Made by a program: the position numbers and the translations under genes. Under the pieces are notes generated by a model that ran no database searches, was not told where the DNA came from, and worked only from the letters and a program-made list of their open reading frames with translations. A stretch of DNA of 64,000 bases from assembly GCA_035944555.1 (NCBI GenBank), contig DASZAY010000010.1, forward strand, positions 186,001-250,000, written 5' to 3'. Position 1 is the first letter of the stretch, and each line of letters opens with the position of its first letter. Source of the stretch: CADCWK01 sp035944555. Its GTDB lineage: Bacteria; Chloroflexota; Chloroflexia; Thermomicrobiales; UBA6265. Positions 9,367 through 19,121 of the stretch are shown one piece after another.

Positions 9367-12300
9367 ATGACCGAGACGACCCATTCCCTGACACAGGCCG
9401 TGCTGGACGCTCCAGCCTGGCGCAACATCGGTCCGCATCGCGGTGGACGCGTGGTGGCCGTCGCCGGCGATGTCAGCACCCGAGGCCAGTTCTACTTCGG
9501 CGCCTGCGCGGGCGGCGTCTGGAAGACGAGCGACAGCGGGATCACCTGGCGTAATGTCTCCGACGGCTTCTTCGGCACGGCGGCGATCGGCGCCCTTGCG
9601 GTCTCCGAATCCGACCCCAACGTCATCTACGCCGGCACGGGCGAGACCTCGATCCGCAACCAAGTCTCCCATGGAGACGGTGTCTACAAGTCGGTCGACG
9701 GCGGCCGGACCTGGCGAAACATGGGGCTGCGCGACACTCGCCACATCGGCAAGATCCAGATCCACCCGAAGGATCCGGACACCGTCTACGTCGCGGCGCT
9801 CGGACATGCCTTCGGGTCGAACGAGGAGCGCGGCGTGTTCCGCTCCCGGGACGGCGGCGAGACGTGGGACCGTGTCTTCCACCGCAGCGACATCTCGGGG
9901 ACACACGACCTCGCGATGGATCTCAATAACCCGCGCATCCTCTACGCGCCGTCATGGCAGGTCCGCCGCTACCCGCACGCACTCGTCTCCGGTGGCGAGG
10001 AGTGCGGGCTGCACCGCTCGTTCGATGGCGGCGACACCTGGGAGGAGATCAGCCGCCGGCCTGGGCTGCCGACCGGTCTGCTTGGCAAGATCGGGGTCGC
10101 CACCTCCCGGGCGAAGCCGGGCCGGGTCTGGGCGCTGATCGAGGCCGAAGATGGCGCCCTGTTCCGCTCCGAGGACTACGGCGAGACGTGGACCCGGCTC
10201 TCTGAGGAGGCGTTGCTTCGGACCCGGCCCTGGTACTACATGCACGTCACGGCCGATCCGGTCGACGCCGATACCGTCTACATCCAGAACTACGGGATCT
10301 GGAAGTCGACCGACGGCGGGGCGACGGTCGCCCAATTGCCGACGATGCACGGAGACGAGCACGCGCTCTGGATCCACCCCCACGACAACCGGACGATGAT
10401 CAAGGGCGACGACGGCGGCGGGTGCGTCTCCCACAACGCCGGCGTAACGTGGTCGACGATCTTCAACCAGCCGACCGCCCAGATTTACCATGTCATCACC
10501 GACGACGCGGCGCCGCACTACCGGGTCTATGGCTCGCAGCAGGACAACACCGCGATCACGCTGCCGAGCGCCACCGACGAGGTCGGGATCGACGAGCGGA
10601 CCTGGTACGCACCGGGTGGCGGCGAGAGCGGCTACATCGGGATCAAGCCGGACGAGCCGTGGCATGTCGTCGCGTCCGGCCCGGTCGGCCGCCGGGCCTA
10701 CAACGACATCATGACCCACTACGACCGCCGGACCGGACAGGCCCGCAACATCACCGTCTGGCCGGAACTCTACGGATGGGGAGCGGGGGCAGACGCCTAC
10801 CGGTTCCGGTTCCAGTGGACCTTCCCGATCCAGTTCTCACCGCACTGGCCGCACCCGCTCTACGTCGCGTCCAACCACATCCACCGCTCCGACGATCTCG
10901 GCTCCTCCTTCACCGTGATCTCGCCGGACCTGACCCGGAACGACCCGGACAAGCTCCGGGCGTCCGGCGGGCCGATCACCCGTGACAACACCGGTGCCGA
11001 GATGTACTGCACCATCTACGCGCTGGCCGAGTCCCCGCTGCGACAGGGGCTGTTCTGGGCCGGGAGCGACGACGGGCTGGTCCACCTCTCACAGGACAGC
11101 GGCGACACGTGGCGGGACATCACCCCGCCAGGACTGCCGGAATGGGCGCTGATCTCGATCATCGAGGCGTCGCCCCACCACGAAGGCACCGCCTACCTGG
11201 CGGCCACGCGCTACCGGCTGGACGACACGACGCCCTACCTGTTCCGGACGGACGACTACGGCCAGACCTGGACCACCATCACGACCGGCATCCCCGACAA
11301 CGAGTTCACCCGGGTGATCCGCGCCGATCCATCCCGGCCGGGGCTGCTGTTCGCCGGCACCGAGACCGGGCTCTACGTCTCCACGGACGACGGCGGTTCG
11401 TGGCGCCGGATGGGCGGCGGGCTGCCGGTCGTCCCGGTCTACGACCTTGCCATCAAGGGAGACGAACTCGTCGTCGCGACCCATGGCCGTTCGTTCTGGA
11501 TCCTCGACGACCTGACGCCGCTTCGCGAGCTGGCGACCAGCGAGGGGGACAGCACGGACGGCCGGCTGTTCCCGCCCCGGTCGCGGTTCCGGGTCCGTCG
11601 TGCCGAGATCGACCCGACCAGCGCCACGCCGGGCCACACCAACTACGCCAACGCCGATACGTCGCCCGTCCTCTGGGACACCGTCACCGGCCCGGACGGC
11701 GAGCCGGCGGTCCGCCTGCTGACGGCCGGCACCAACCCGCCCTGCGGTACGGTCATCACCTACCTGCTCCCGGACGAACCGGTGTCTGACCTCGCGATCT
11801 CGTTCCACGGTGCTGACGGCACCGAACTCTGCCGCTTCACGCACGGCGCCGAGTCCGGGCCGAAGGTGCCGGCCCGGGCCGGCATCAATCGCTTCCGCTG
11901 GGATCTGCGGACGCCGGGCGCGACCAGCCTAGACGGCGTTTCGCTCTCGACCTGGGAACGCCCGAACGGCCCGATGATCGTCCCGGGGGATTACGAGGTC
12001 CGGCTGACCGTCAATGGCCAGACCGTGTCGCAGCCGCTCACGATCCTGCCGGACCCGCGCAACACCGCGCCGGCCGAGGACCTCGCCGCCCAGCGGGAGA
12101 TGCTCCAGGCGGTGATCGATGCCCTGTCCCGCACCAACGACACGATCATCGCGGTCGAGCGGGTGCGGGAGCAGGCGATCGGCTGGACCAAACGGTCGTC
12201 CGATCCGGCGATCAAGAAAGCGGCCCAGGCGGTGATCGACGCCCTCGACCCGATCCGGCCGCGGTTGATCGACGTCAACATCCATCAGTCGCAGCTCTGG

Positions 12301-12507
12301 CCGAGCGGCCTGCACGAGAAGCTCAACGCGATGTTCGAGTCAGTCGACAGCGCTGACTTCGCGCCGCCAGCGCAGGCCCGTGAGGCATTCGCCAAACTGA
12401 CCACCGACCTCGACGAGGCCGTCGCCGCGGTTGAAGCGGTGATGAGCGGGGAAGTAGCGCGACTGAACGACACGCTGCGGGAGAGCGGTGCCGCGTACGT
12501 GGCCTAG
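9367..12507 (+). CDS. VPS10/BNR (Asp-box) repeat beta-propeller protein
   Basis: This 1046-residue protein belongs to the sortilin-like, WD40/YVTN/BNR-repeat 'glycosyl hydrolase' group. At least nine Asp-box repeats are visible (for example KTSDSGITWRN, KSVDGGRTWRN, RSRDGGETWDR, RSFDGGDTWEE, RTDDYGQTWTT, VSTDDGGSWRR), spread over the first ~720 residues and suggesting two propellers. The C-terminal ~300 residues are a beta-sandwich-like segment (ISFHGADGTELCRFTH) followed by an alpha-helical end. There is no signal peptide at the chosen start (GGAGG upstream), which is unusual because most relatives are exported. Enzymatic activity is unproven in the family, so 'glycosyl hydrolase' should not be taken literally. 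Confidence 0.88.
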   Translation: MTETTHSLTQAVLDAPAWRNIGPHRGGRVVAVAGDVSTRGQFYFGACAGGVWKTSDSGITWRNVSDGFFGTAAIGALAVSESDPNVIYAGTGETSIRNQVSHGDGVYKSVDGGRTWRNMGLRDTRHIGKIQIHPKDPDTVYVAALGHAFGSNEERGVFRSRDGGETWDRVFHRSDISGTHDLAMDLNNPRILYAPSWQVRRYPHALVSGGEECGLHRSFDGGDTWEEISRRPGLPTGLLGKIGVATSRAKPGRVWALIEAEDGALFRSEDYGETWTRLSEEALLRTRPWYYMHVTADPVDADTVYIQNYGIWKSTDGGATVAQLPTMHGDEHALWIHPHDNRTMIKGDDGGGCVSHNAGVTWSTIFNQPTAQIYHVITDDAAPHYRVYGSQQDNTAITLPSATDEVGIDERTWYAPGGGESGYIGIKPDEPWHVVASGPVGRRAYNDIMTHYDRRTGQARNITVWPELYGWGAGADAYRFRFQWTFPIQFSPHWPHPLYVASNHIHRSDDLGSSFTVISPDLTRNDPDKLRASGGPITRDNTGAEMYCTIYALAESPLRQGLFWAGSDDGLVHLSQDSGDTWRDITPPGLPEWALISIIEASPHHEGTAYLAATRYRLDDTTPYLFRTDDYGQTWTTITTGIPDNEFTRVIRADPSRPGLLFAGTETGLYVSTDDGGSWRRMGGGLPVVPVYDLAIKGDELVVATHGRSFWILDDLTPLRELATSEGDSTDGRLFPPRSRFRVRRAEIDPTSATPGHTNYANADTSPVLWDTVTGPDGEPAVRLLTAGTNPPCGTVITYLLPDEPVSDLAISFHGADGTELCRFTHGAESGPKVPARAGINRFRWDLRTPGATSLDGVSLSTWERPNGPMIVPGDYEVRLTVNGQTVSQPLTILPDPRNTAPAEDLAAQREMLQAVIDALSRTNDTIIAVERVREQAIGWTKRSSDPAIKKAAQAVIDALDPIRPRLIDVNIHQSQLWPSGLHEKLNAMFESVDSADFAPPAQAREAFAKLTTDLDEAVAAVEAVMSGEVARLNDTLRESGAAYVA

Positions 12508-12632
12508 GCGGTTTCGGGCGTTACCTCTCCCACGGGCGAGGCGTCATGGAGTGTCAGAACGTTCCACGAACATGTCTCGGTGTCCGTCTCACACTCCGGT
12601 TGCGACAGGTGGCTTTCAAAGTGCCCGTGAAT

Positions 12633-12670
12633 GGATCAGCGCCGGGCGGTCTCCCGCCCGGCGCTGATCC
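12633..12670. terminator. 17-bp perfect hairpin between convergent genes
   Basis: Arms 12633-12649 and 12654-12670 pair perfectly with a 4-nt loop. It lies between the plus-strand BNR gene and the minus-strand MBL hydrolase, so it can terminate both. No U-tract. Confidence 0.85.
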
Positions 12671-12702
12671 TGCCAGTGACCTTCTTCCAGCCGGCGGAAT
12701 CG

Positions 12703-13509
12703 TCAGGTGGCAGTCGAATCGGTGTCGCGGACGTAGCGGCCCTGGTCCGGCATCGCGTCGCCGAAGTTGGCCGCCAGCGCCTCCAGCCCGTCCTGGAGGG
12801 GGGCGCCACTCATCGCCGGCCCGTGGCCCGTCACCGCGGTGATCGGCCGGAGGGCGGCCAGCGCCTCGACCGACTGCCGGGCCGAGACCCAGTCCGGCGT
12901 GAAGTAGGCCGGCGGCCGGTGGACCTCGGCCTTGTCCCGGACGACATCGTAAGCCGACTCCTCATGAGTCGTCACGAAGGCGTCCCCGGCGATCAGCGTC
13001 CCGTCGCCGTCGCGGACCAGCGAGACGTGCCCGTCCGTGTGGCCGGGGGTGTGGATCCAGCGCCAGCCCGGCATGCCGGGGACCGAGAAATCGTCCGGCA
13101 GCGCCCGCACCCGGTCACCGAGGTCGATCGAGGAGGCCGGAAAGGCGAACGACAACAGGGACATCACGCCACCGCCGACGGTCGGGTCCGGCGGCGGATA
13201 TCCGGCCCGGCCGGTGAGGTGCGGGATCTCGTTGACATGGGCGTAGACGGAAACCGGCCAGCGCTCCAGCAGATCCTGCAGGGCACCGCGGTGGTCGAAG
13301 TGGCCGTGCGTCAGGATGATCGCCTCGGGCGGGTTGTCCGCCCCGAATCGGTCCTCTGCGGCGTCGACGATCGTCCCGGTGCTGCCTGGCAGCCCCGCAT
13401 CGACCAGCACCCAGTTGTCCGGTGTTCCCTGGAGGTAGGCGTTGGCGATCAGGTAACGGACACGAACCAGATCCGGCAGGACCTCCTCGACCGAGCTGGT
13501 GATGGCCAT
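12703..13509 (-). CDS. MBL-fold metallo-hydrolase
   Basis: This 268-residue protein has the metallo-beta-lactamase fold. The HxHxDH motif is seen in ILTHGHFDHRGAL; a second His in HTPGHTDGHVSL and an Asp in IAGDAFVTT complete a dinuclear metal site. The layout fits the glyoxalase II-like/lactonase branch of soluble hydrolases; the substrate is not evident. The ATG at 13509 has AAGGAG upstream. It stands alone, converging on the BNR gene with a shared hairpin between them and diverging from the Gfo/Idh gene at 13698. Confidence 0.92.
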   Translation of the reverse strand: MAITSSVEEVLPDLVRVRYLIANAYLQGTPDNWVLVDAGLPGSTGTIVDAAEDRFGADNPPEAIILTHGHFDHRGALQDLLERWPVSVYAHVNEIPHLTGRAGYPPPDPTVGGGVMSLLSFAFPASSIDLGDRVRALPDDFSVPGMPGWRWIHTPGHTDGHVSLVRDGDGTLIAGDAFVTTHEESAYDVVRDKAEVHRPPAYFTPDWVSARQSVEALAALRPITAVTGHGPAMSGAPLQDGLEALAANFGDAMPDQGRYVRDTDSTAT

Positions 13510-13697
13510 GGGGTGTCTCCTTTCGGAGCAGCCGGATACGTCGGCCCTCCGGCGCCCGTGCTGCGATGATCCTCACGGCGCAACGTGCGTACCCGCACTA
13601 CCAGCCCGGCAGTGTTCGTGCTATGGATTCGGCATCATGGGTCACGCATGTGACGCCTGGCTGACCAGCTGATCATCAGCATCGAAAGGACGCTCCC

Positions 13698-14852
13698 TTG
13701 ACGACTCCCGACAGCGGGAACCGGCAGATCCGGCTCGGCATCATTGGTACCGGACTGGCCGTCGAGAAGCTGCACTGGCCGGCCCTGAAGCAGATGCCGG
13801 ATCGCTACCGTGTCACCGCGTTCTCCAACCACACCCGGCCCAAGGCCGAGCACTTCGCCAGCTACAGCGGCACGTCGATGGACCTGTTCGTCCCGGAGTG
13901 GCAGGACCTGCTGGAACGGGACGACGTCGACGCCGTCCTGATCTCGCTGCCGATCCCGATGAACCTGCCCGTTACGCGGGCAGCGCTGGAAGCGGGCAAG
14001 GACGTGATCTGCGAGAAGCCGGCGGGCAAGGATGCCGACGAAGGCCGCGCCTTCGTCGAGCTCGGCCGCCAGTTCCCGGACCGCACGGTGCTGATTGCCG
14101 AGAACGCCTTCTACCGCGACGACCTCCGCGTCGCACGGGCGCTGCTCGACGCGGGCACGATCGGCCGGGTCCACCTGATGTCGTGGCGCCAGGTCAACCA
14201 GCTGATCCCGCGGGAGGGGCAGTTCTCCAGCACGCCGTGGCGCTGGGACCCCGGGTACGAAGGCGGTCCCCATCTCGACGCCGGCGTCCATCACACCGCT
14301 CAGATCCGCCTGCTCTGTGGCGACGCCACGCGGCTGTCGGCGGAGACGCAGGACGCCAACACCACCCACGGCGGCCCGTCGGACCTGATCGTCAATCTCC
14401 GCTTCGTCTCCGGGACGATCGGCTCCTATGCCGCGACCAACCCCGAGATCCCGGTCCCGACGGACGGGAGCGACATGACGCTGTACGGCACCGACGGCGT
14501 GATGACGACCGGCTACCGCGGGACGAAGATCCATCGCCCCGACGGTACGGTGGAGTCGTACAAGGTCGAGGGGTCCGACGGCGGCTACTACAACGAGTTC
14601 GTCGACTTCCACGAGGCGGCGACCGGCGGCCCGTCGCTGCTCGCCAACATCGACCAGAGCTGGCGCAACATGGAGATCATCCTGCTGGCGCTGGAATCGG
14701 CCCGCGATGGGCGGGTCATCGAGCTGCCATCGGACCCGGGCGGGCTGTCCGCCAACGCTGTCCCGCTCTGGCGTCCGGCCGGTGACCTCGATGACCTGCT
14801 CGACGGGCTGCCCGGCACGCTGACGCGGAAGACGGAGCGGGCGGAGAAGTAA
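13698..14852 (+). CDS. Gfo/Idh/MocA family oxidoreductase
   Basis: This 384-residue NAD(P)-dependent dehydrogenase probably acts on a sugar, inositol or related polyol. The Rossmann start LGIIGTGLAVEKLHWPAL is present, followed by CEKPAGKDADEG, the EKP motif whose Lys is catalytic, and then the C-terminal alpha/beta domain (LDAGVHHTAQIRLL). GAAAGGA lies before the start. It is a single-gene unit followed by a strong hairpin. It resembles the second Gfo/Idh gene at 36545 in family only; substrates are unknown for both. Confidence 0.92.
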   Translation: MTTPDSGNRQIRLGIIGTGLAVEKLHWPALKQMPDRYRVTAFSNHTRPKAEHFASYSGTSMDLFVPEWQDLLERDDVDAVLISLPIPMNLPVTRAALEAGKDVICEKPAGKDADEGRAFVELGRQFPDRTVLIAENAFYRDDLRVARALLDAGTIGRVHLMSWRQVNQLIPREGQFSSTPWRWDPGYEGGPHLDAGVHHTAQIRLLCGDATRLSAETQDANTTHGGPSDLIVNLRFVSGTIGSYAATNPEIPVPTDGSDMTLYGTDGVMTTGYRGTKIHRPDGTVESYKVEGSDGGYYNEFVDFHEAATGGPSLLANIDQSWRNMEIILLALESARDGRVIELPSDPGGLSANAVPLWRPAGDLDDLLDGLPGTLTRKTERAEK

Positions 14853-14880
14853 CCGCCGCCCCGACCACACCCTCCTCAAG

Positions 14881-14918
14881 CGGGACGGCCCCGGCGCTGC
14901 GTCGCCGGGGCCGTCCCG
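14881..14918. terminator. 16-bp perfect hairpin between convergent genes
   Basis: Arms 14881-14896 and 14903-14918, loop of 6 nt. It is placed between the Gfo/Idh gene and the end of the minus-strand DUF262 fusion gene, and probably ends both transcripts. Confidence 0.85.
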
Positions 14919-14927
14919 TCTTCCCGC

Positions 14928-17900
14928 TCAGCCGCGGTGGAGCCGGTCGTAGAGACCGGCGATCTCGTCGGGTTCCAGGCTCGTGGCCACGCGCTGGACG
15001 GTGATCGGCGCGTCCCGGACCGTCGCGATCCCGGCGATGGCGGCCGCGACGCGCTCGGCAGTCTCATCATTGACCGTGCGGACGGTGCGGATCGCGTCCA
15101 GCCAGGCAGCAGTGACGCGCCACGCGGTCGTCTCGCCCCGGAGCAGCGCCCCAACGCCGGTGACGACGAACGGGTCGTCACTCGTGGCGGTCTCCGCGAG
15201 GACGAACCGGGCGGTTTCTGGACGGAACCCGACGAACACGGGCCCGGTCGGAGGCTGTCCCGGCACACGGTAGTGCGGGTTGAACAGCCGGGCCAACAGC
15301 CCTAGCCGTTGCTGCCCGTCGACGATCTCATCGACGGGCATGGCCCGGCGCCCACCGGCTGCCGGGTCGCCCCCCTCGCGCCGCCGGACGACGATCGGGC
15401 TGATCGGCAGTCCGGCGTAGATGCCGTCGAGCAGGTCCGGCAGGCGGGTCGGCGACCAGCGCTGGCGCCGGGTCTCTTCCGGCCACTGGAGGCGCCCGGC
15501 GAACAGGTCGTCGATCAGCCGGTGCAGCGGGACGGTGACCGGGTCGGGCAGATCCACCCGCCGCCCAACCTCGGGCGCGACGACCAGCCGCGGCAGCGGC
15601 GATTCGTCCGGATCGTCATCACCCGGTGACTCATTGACCTCAACCCCCCTGTCGTTGGACACGTTCGCCGTGTCACCGGGAATGGTCGAAGCGATGGCGT
15701 CGATCGGGCCGGCGTCTGCCAGAACCGTCTCGTTGTCCGGGCGGAGAACATCGGGCTGGCTCGGCAGGTCGTCCCGGGTGACCAGGCGATACCGACCATC
15801 CCGGAGCGCCAGGACGAACGGCGTCGTGTGCAGTCGCCGGGCGATCCCATCCGACCCACCCGCGATGTCCGTCAGATCGGCCAGCTCGGCGATCGTCAGG
15901 ACCGGTCCATTGGCCCGGAAAGCCGCGAGCAGTGCCCGGTCGCCGGCGTCGAGGTCGACCTCCGGGTCCAGGTGCCGTGCCGACCAGACGGGCCGGTTCG
16001 CCGCCAGCCCGAGAACGGGATGGGACATCGCCGTGGCATGCACCGCCCGCTGGTCGCGAGGGTACCCGAGGTCCGGATCCCGGGCGAGTTGCCAGAGCGC
16101 CATCCCGACCTTGACCCGCGGGACGGCGCAGACCAGCCGGTCCAGGCGCGATTCGACGGAGTCCTCCCCAGCGATGGCTATGGTCTGGCGGTCCGATCCG
16201 GAACCGTCGTGGTCGCCGGCGTCCTCGGAGGAGGTGGCCTCCGGCACCACGGAGAGGACCGTGTCCACCACATCGTCTTCCAGCCCGGTGGGGTTCGCCA
16301 GGGAGGTGTCGTCTGGCGCCGTCCGCCCGATTACAACCGTATCCAGGCCAGGTTCAGGGAAATCGTTCGCCTCGTTCGCGGCAGGTCCCGGGCCTTTGGT
16401 CACTGCCTCCAACCCTTCGTCAAGGTCAGCGAGGGTGTCAGTCGCTGAGATCAGCCGGTAGCGGTTATGGGCCAGGCGCACGATGAGCGGCGATTGGCCG
16501 AGCCGCACGGCCAGGGTGATTCGGGTGAATCCCGCCGCCTCCATGAGCGGGCTCAACCCGGTGAACGAGAGTTCCGGCCCATGCTTCCGGAACGAGTCGA
16601 CCAGGAGACGTTCCGTCTGGCTGAGCGCCTGCTCCGGATCGATGGGCACGACGGACGTGAGCCGCCCGTCGGCCGAGACGCGCAGGTCCGGGTGGGCTTC
16701 GGCGAAGCGGGCCAGCGCACGAGCCGTGACGGGGTAACCACGCCGCTCATCCCGAACCAGTTGATGCGCGGCCACGGCGATGTCCAGGCCGGGCGCGACG
16801 CAGAGCAGTTTGGCCAACCGGTTCCAGAGGGGATTTCGGCTCTCCCATCGGGTGGGTACAAGGTAAACACCTGCGGTAACCCGGACGTCGTCCAGCTCGC
16901 GCGCGATGTTGGCGATCTCGGCGCTGGAAGCGTCGATCCCCTGCTCCCCAAGGGCCGCCACGACTTCCGAGGTCACGGCCATCCCCTGATTCGAGATCAG
17001 CTTCCGAATCGTCGAACGGACTTGCCCAAACCGGTCCAGCTCCGTGCTGTCCCCCTCGCCATGGGCGACGAGGAACTCCACCCCATGGCGCTCGATCAGC
17101 TCCAGGGCGCCTCCCCTCCCGACCGTCTCAGCGGCTGCCACCAGGGACGCAACGTCGAAGGGCCGCCCCTCGTTGAGATCGTCCGAGGCCAGCCGGCGAG
17201 CGGCCACGTCGCACCGGACGGGGACGAGATCAAGCAGGACCTGGACACATCGATCCAGGGCCGGGGCCCAGATGTACCCTTCGCCGAGTCGCTGCTGGAC
17301 CCGCGTCTGGACCTGGCGCACGCGCTCCCGGCTGACTCCAGCCTGATCGGCCGCCTGTTGCAGGGTCAGCGGCTCCAAGCCGGACCAGCCCAGCCTGCTG
17401 GCAATCGGTTCTGCCCACTGTGGGGCGACCATCGGCGCGATGATGCCCTGGAGCTCCTCATCCAGCGGAACCGTGACCAGCCATTCGGCGTACTCGACCA
17501 GCCGATCGAGGAGATTCAGCGTCGCCTCGGGGACGATCGGGAAGTCCGTAGCCCTAGCCATCGCCTCCACCAGCAGAGGGACGCGATGGAAGGCAGGCGG
17601 CAGCGAGTGGATCAGCCATCGGAACCGGGGATCGTGCAGCCGCGCCTGATCCATCCCCGGAAGCGCCGCCAGACGAAGCAGCGCTTCCGCCACATGGCTG
17701 GAGCTCTCGTGGGGCGTATCGACATCCGGCATCATGGGCTGCTCGACCACGTCGCTGTCCGGCTCTGGATCTCTGCCTTCTACGGCATCGGCGCCGTAAG
17801 GGATCGGCTCCGGCAGATTCGCAGGGTCATCCGTGTCATTCAGTTCCGGCTCATCCGGGATTGCAGGGATCGGCTCCGGGTAGGCGCTGTTCCAGGTCCC

Positions 17901-19031
17901 GACCAGGGTCGGCGTCCCCCTCGGATCGAGCGTCCCGCGCCCGTTGTCGGCATTGATCACGCGGACGATGGTCACCGTGCCACCCGGCACCTGGATTCCC
18001 CAGCCACTGTTCCCGGCGATGATGCTGCCGACCAGCGTCATCGTCGATCCCGGTCCGGCCGCGATCCCGTGACCACGGTTGTTTCGGACCCAGACCGGAT
18101 CGTCGAAGTTGCCCCAGAGCACGCTGTCGCGCCCGGTCCGGATGCCGTCGCCGCCGCACCGTTCCACCCGGGTCCCTTCCAGCTGAAGGATCGCCCGGTC
18201 GCCGGCGGTGATACCTCGTCCCCCACCCGTCTCAATGGTCGAATCGACCGCCCGCAGCGCCGCGTCGTCGTCCAGGACCAACCCCGCCCCGATCGCCGAC
18301 TCGATGGCCGTATGGGCCAGCCGGACCGATGCATTCGGTCGCGCCACGACGATCGCCCGACCCGGCGCCCTGACCGTGCAATGGGTGAGCCCGAGCACCG
18401 GCCGCGCGGTCGTCGCCCCGGCGATCGCCGGCATGAGGTCGATACCGTCCCCACCCTCCGGCCAGAGTGTCAGCCCTTCCAGTTCGGCACCGCACCCATA
18501 CAGCACGATCGCCGGACCGATGGTTGGCGCGATGACCGCTTCGCCATCCTCGGCGATCAGCGTCAGGGAGTGGCGAAGCACGAGCTGCTCCGGGTGCACG
18601 CCGGCCGGGACCCGGATGCGGTCGCCGGGCCGGGATGCGTTGATCAGGGCCTGCAGACTCTCACGACCGGGCCGGGTAGTCGTCTTCGACCCGGCAGTCG
18701 AGCGACGCCGCAGCCCATCGGCGGGATGCCGGGATGGTGAACCGGTCTTCTCAACGGCGGACGCCTGCGTATCGACCTCGTCCGAGGCGATGATCCTGAC
18801 CGGTGGCAGGTTCAACGCGGCCAGGCGCCCGCTCATCCCGGCACACTGGTGCTCGGCGTCGAGACCGCGGTCGTCGAACCGGTACCAGCGGGGCGGCGTG
18901 TCCTGCATCGTCCGCGTCAGGTAGGTCGCCCCGCCGCAGACGGGGCACGCCTGCGCGGTCACTTCCGGCCAGAGCAGCCGGCGGCTGCCGCCGGCCAACC
19001 GCGTCACGCCAACGTTGCCTGTCGTCTCCAT
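14928..19031 (-). CDS. Zn-ribbon / beta-helix / sigma-r4 HTH / DUF262 fusion protein (1367 aa)
   Basis: This multidomain protein is of unknown function. Order: a short zinc ribbon (Cys29, Cys32, His61, Cys63); a right-handed parallel beta-helix (~125-380) with pectate-lyase/NosD-like coils; an acidic linker (~385-445); a helical part with a sigma-70 region-4-like HTH (~555-583, AADQAGVSRERVRQVQ); a ~123-residue module at ~739-861, repeated at ~962-1084 and separated by a low-complexity acidic linker; and a C-terminal DUF262 N-terminal core (~1166-1260) with DGQQR at 1238-1242. DUF262 is the ParB/sulfiredoxin-like domain of GmrSD-type restriction enzymes. No signal peptide is seen, so it is probably cytosolic. 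It is the last gene of a co-directional group with a 2H phosphoesterase, PhnM and a paralogous beta-helix protein. A DNA-linked sensing, regulatory or defence role is my inference. Confidence 0.85.
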   Translation of the reverse strand: METTGNVGVTRLAGGSRRLLWPEVTAQACPVCGGATYLTRTMQDTPPRWYRFDDRGLDAEHQCAGMSGRLAALNLPPVRIIASDEVDTQASAVEKTGSPSRHPADGLRRRSTAGSKTTTRPGRESLQALINASRPGDRIRVPAGVHPEQLVLRHSLTLIAEDGEAVIAPTIGPAIVLYGCGAELEGLTLWPEGGDGIDLMPAIAGATTARPVLGLTHCTVRAPGRAIVVARPNASVRLAHTAIESAIGAGLVLDDDAALRAVDSTIETGGGRGITAGDRAILQLEGTRVERCGGDGIRTGRDSVLWGNFDDPVWVRNNRGHGIAAGPGSTMTLVGSIIAGNSGWGIQVPGGTVTIVRVINADNGRGTLDPRGTPTLVGTWNSAYPEPIPAIPDEPELNDTDDPANLPEPIPYGADAVEGRDPEPDSDVVEQPMMPDVDTPHESSSHVAEALLRLAALPGMDQARLHDPRFRWLIHSLPPAFHRVPLLVEAMARATDFPIVPEATLNLLDRLVEYAEWLVTVPLDEELQGIIAPMVAPQWAEPIASRLGWSGLEPLTLQQAADQAGVSRERVRQVQTRVQQRLGEGYIWAPALDRCVQVLLDLVPVRCDVAARRLASDDLNEGRPFDVASLVAAAETVGRGGALELIERHGVEFLVAHGEGDSTELDRFGQVRSTIRKLISNQGMAVTSEVVAALGEQGIDASSAEIANIARELDDVRVTAGVYLVPTRWESRNPLWNRLAKLLCVAPGLDIAVAAHQLVRDERRGYPVTARALARFAEAHPDLRVSADGRLTSVVPIDPEQALSQTERLLVDSFRKHGPELSFTGLSPLMEAAGFTRITLAVRLGQSPLIVRLAHNRYRLISATDTLADLDEGLEAVTKGPGPAANEANDFPEPGLDTVVIGRTAPDDTSLANPTGLEDDVVDTVLSVVPEATSSEDAGDHDGSGSDRQTIAIAGEDSVESRLDRLVCAVPRVKVGMALWQLARDPDLGYPRDQRAVHATAMSHPVLGLAANRPVWSARHLDPEVDLDAGDRALLAAFRANGPVLTIAELADLTDIAGGSDGIARRLHTTPFVLALRDGRYRLVTRDDLPSQPDVLRPDNETVLADAGPIDAIASTIPGDTANVSNDRGVEVNESPGDDDPDESPLPRLVVAPEVGRRVDLPDPVTVPLHRLIDDLFAGRLQWPEETRRQRWSPTRLPDLLDGIYAGLPISPIVVRRREGGDPAAGGRRAMPVDEIVDGQQRLGLLARLFNPHYRVPGQPPTGPVFVGFRPETARFVLAETATSDDPFVVTGVGALLRGETTAWRVTAAWLDAIRTVRTVNDETAERVAAAIAGIATVRDAPITVQRVATSLEPDEIAGLYDRLHRG

Positions 19032-19121
19032 ACCCCTGCCCCCTTACCGAAACTCTCCGTTGAGTTCCCGTTCCGGCGCAGGATAGTCTGTCCGACACGC
19101 CCGCCGTGCCCCCCGGGCTCC

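Noticed and set aside
16467..18740. 757-residue plus-strand open frame opposite the beta-helix/DUF262 gene
   Set aside because: Arg/Asp-rich low-complexity translation with no start signal; typical GC-rich antisense frame.
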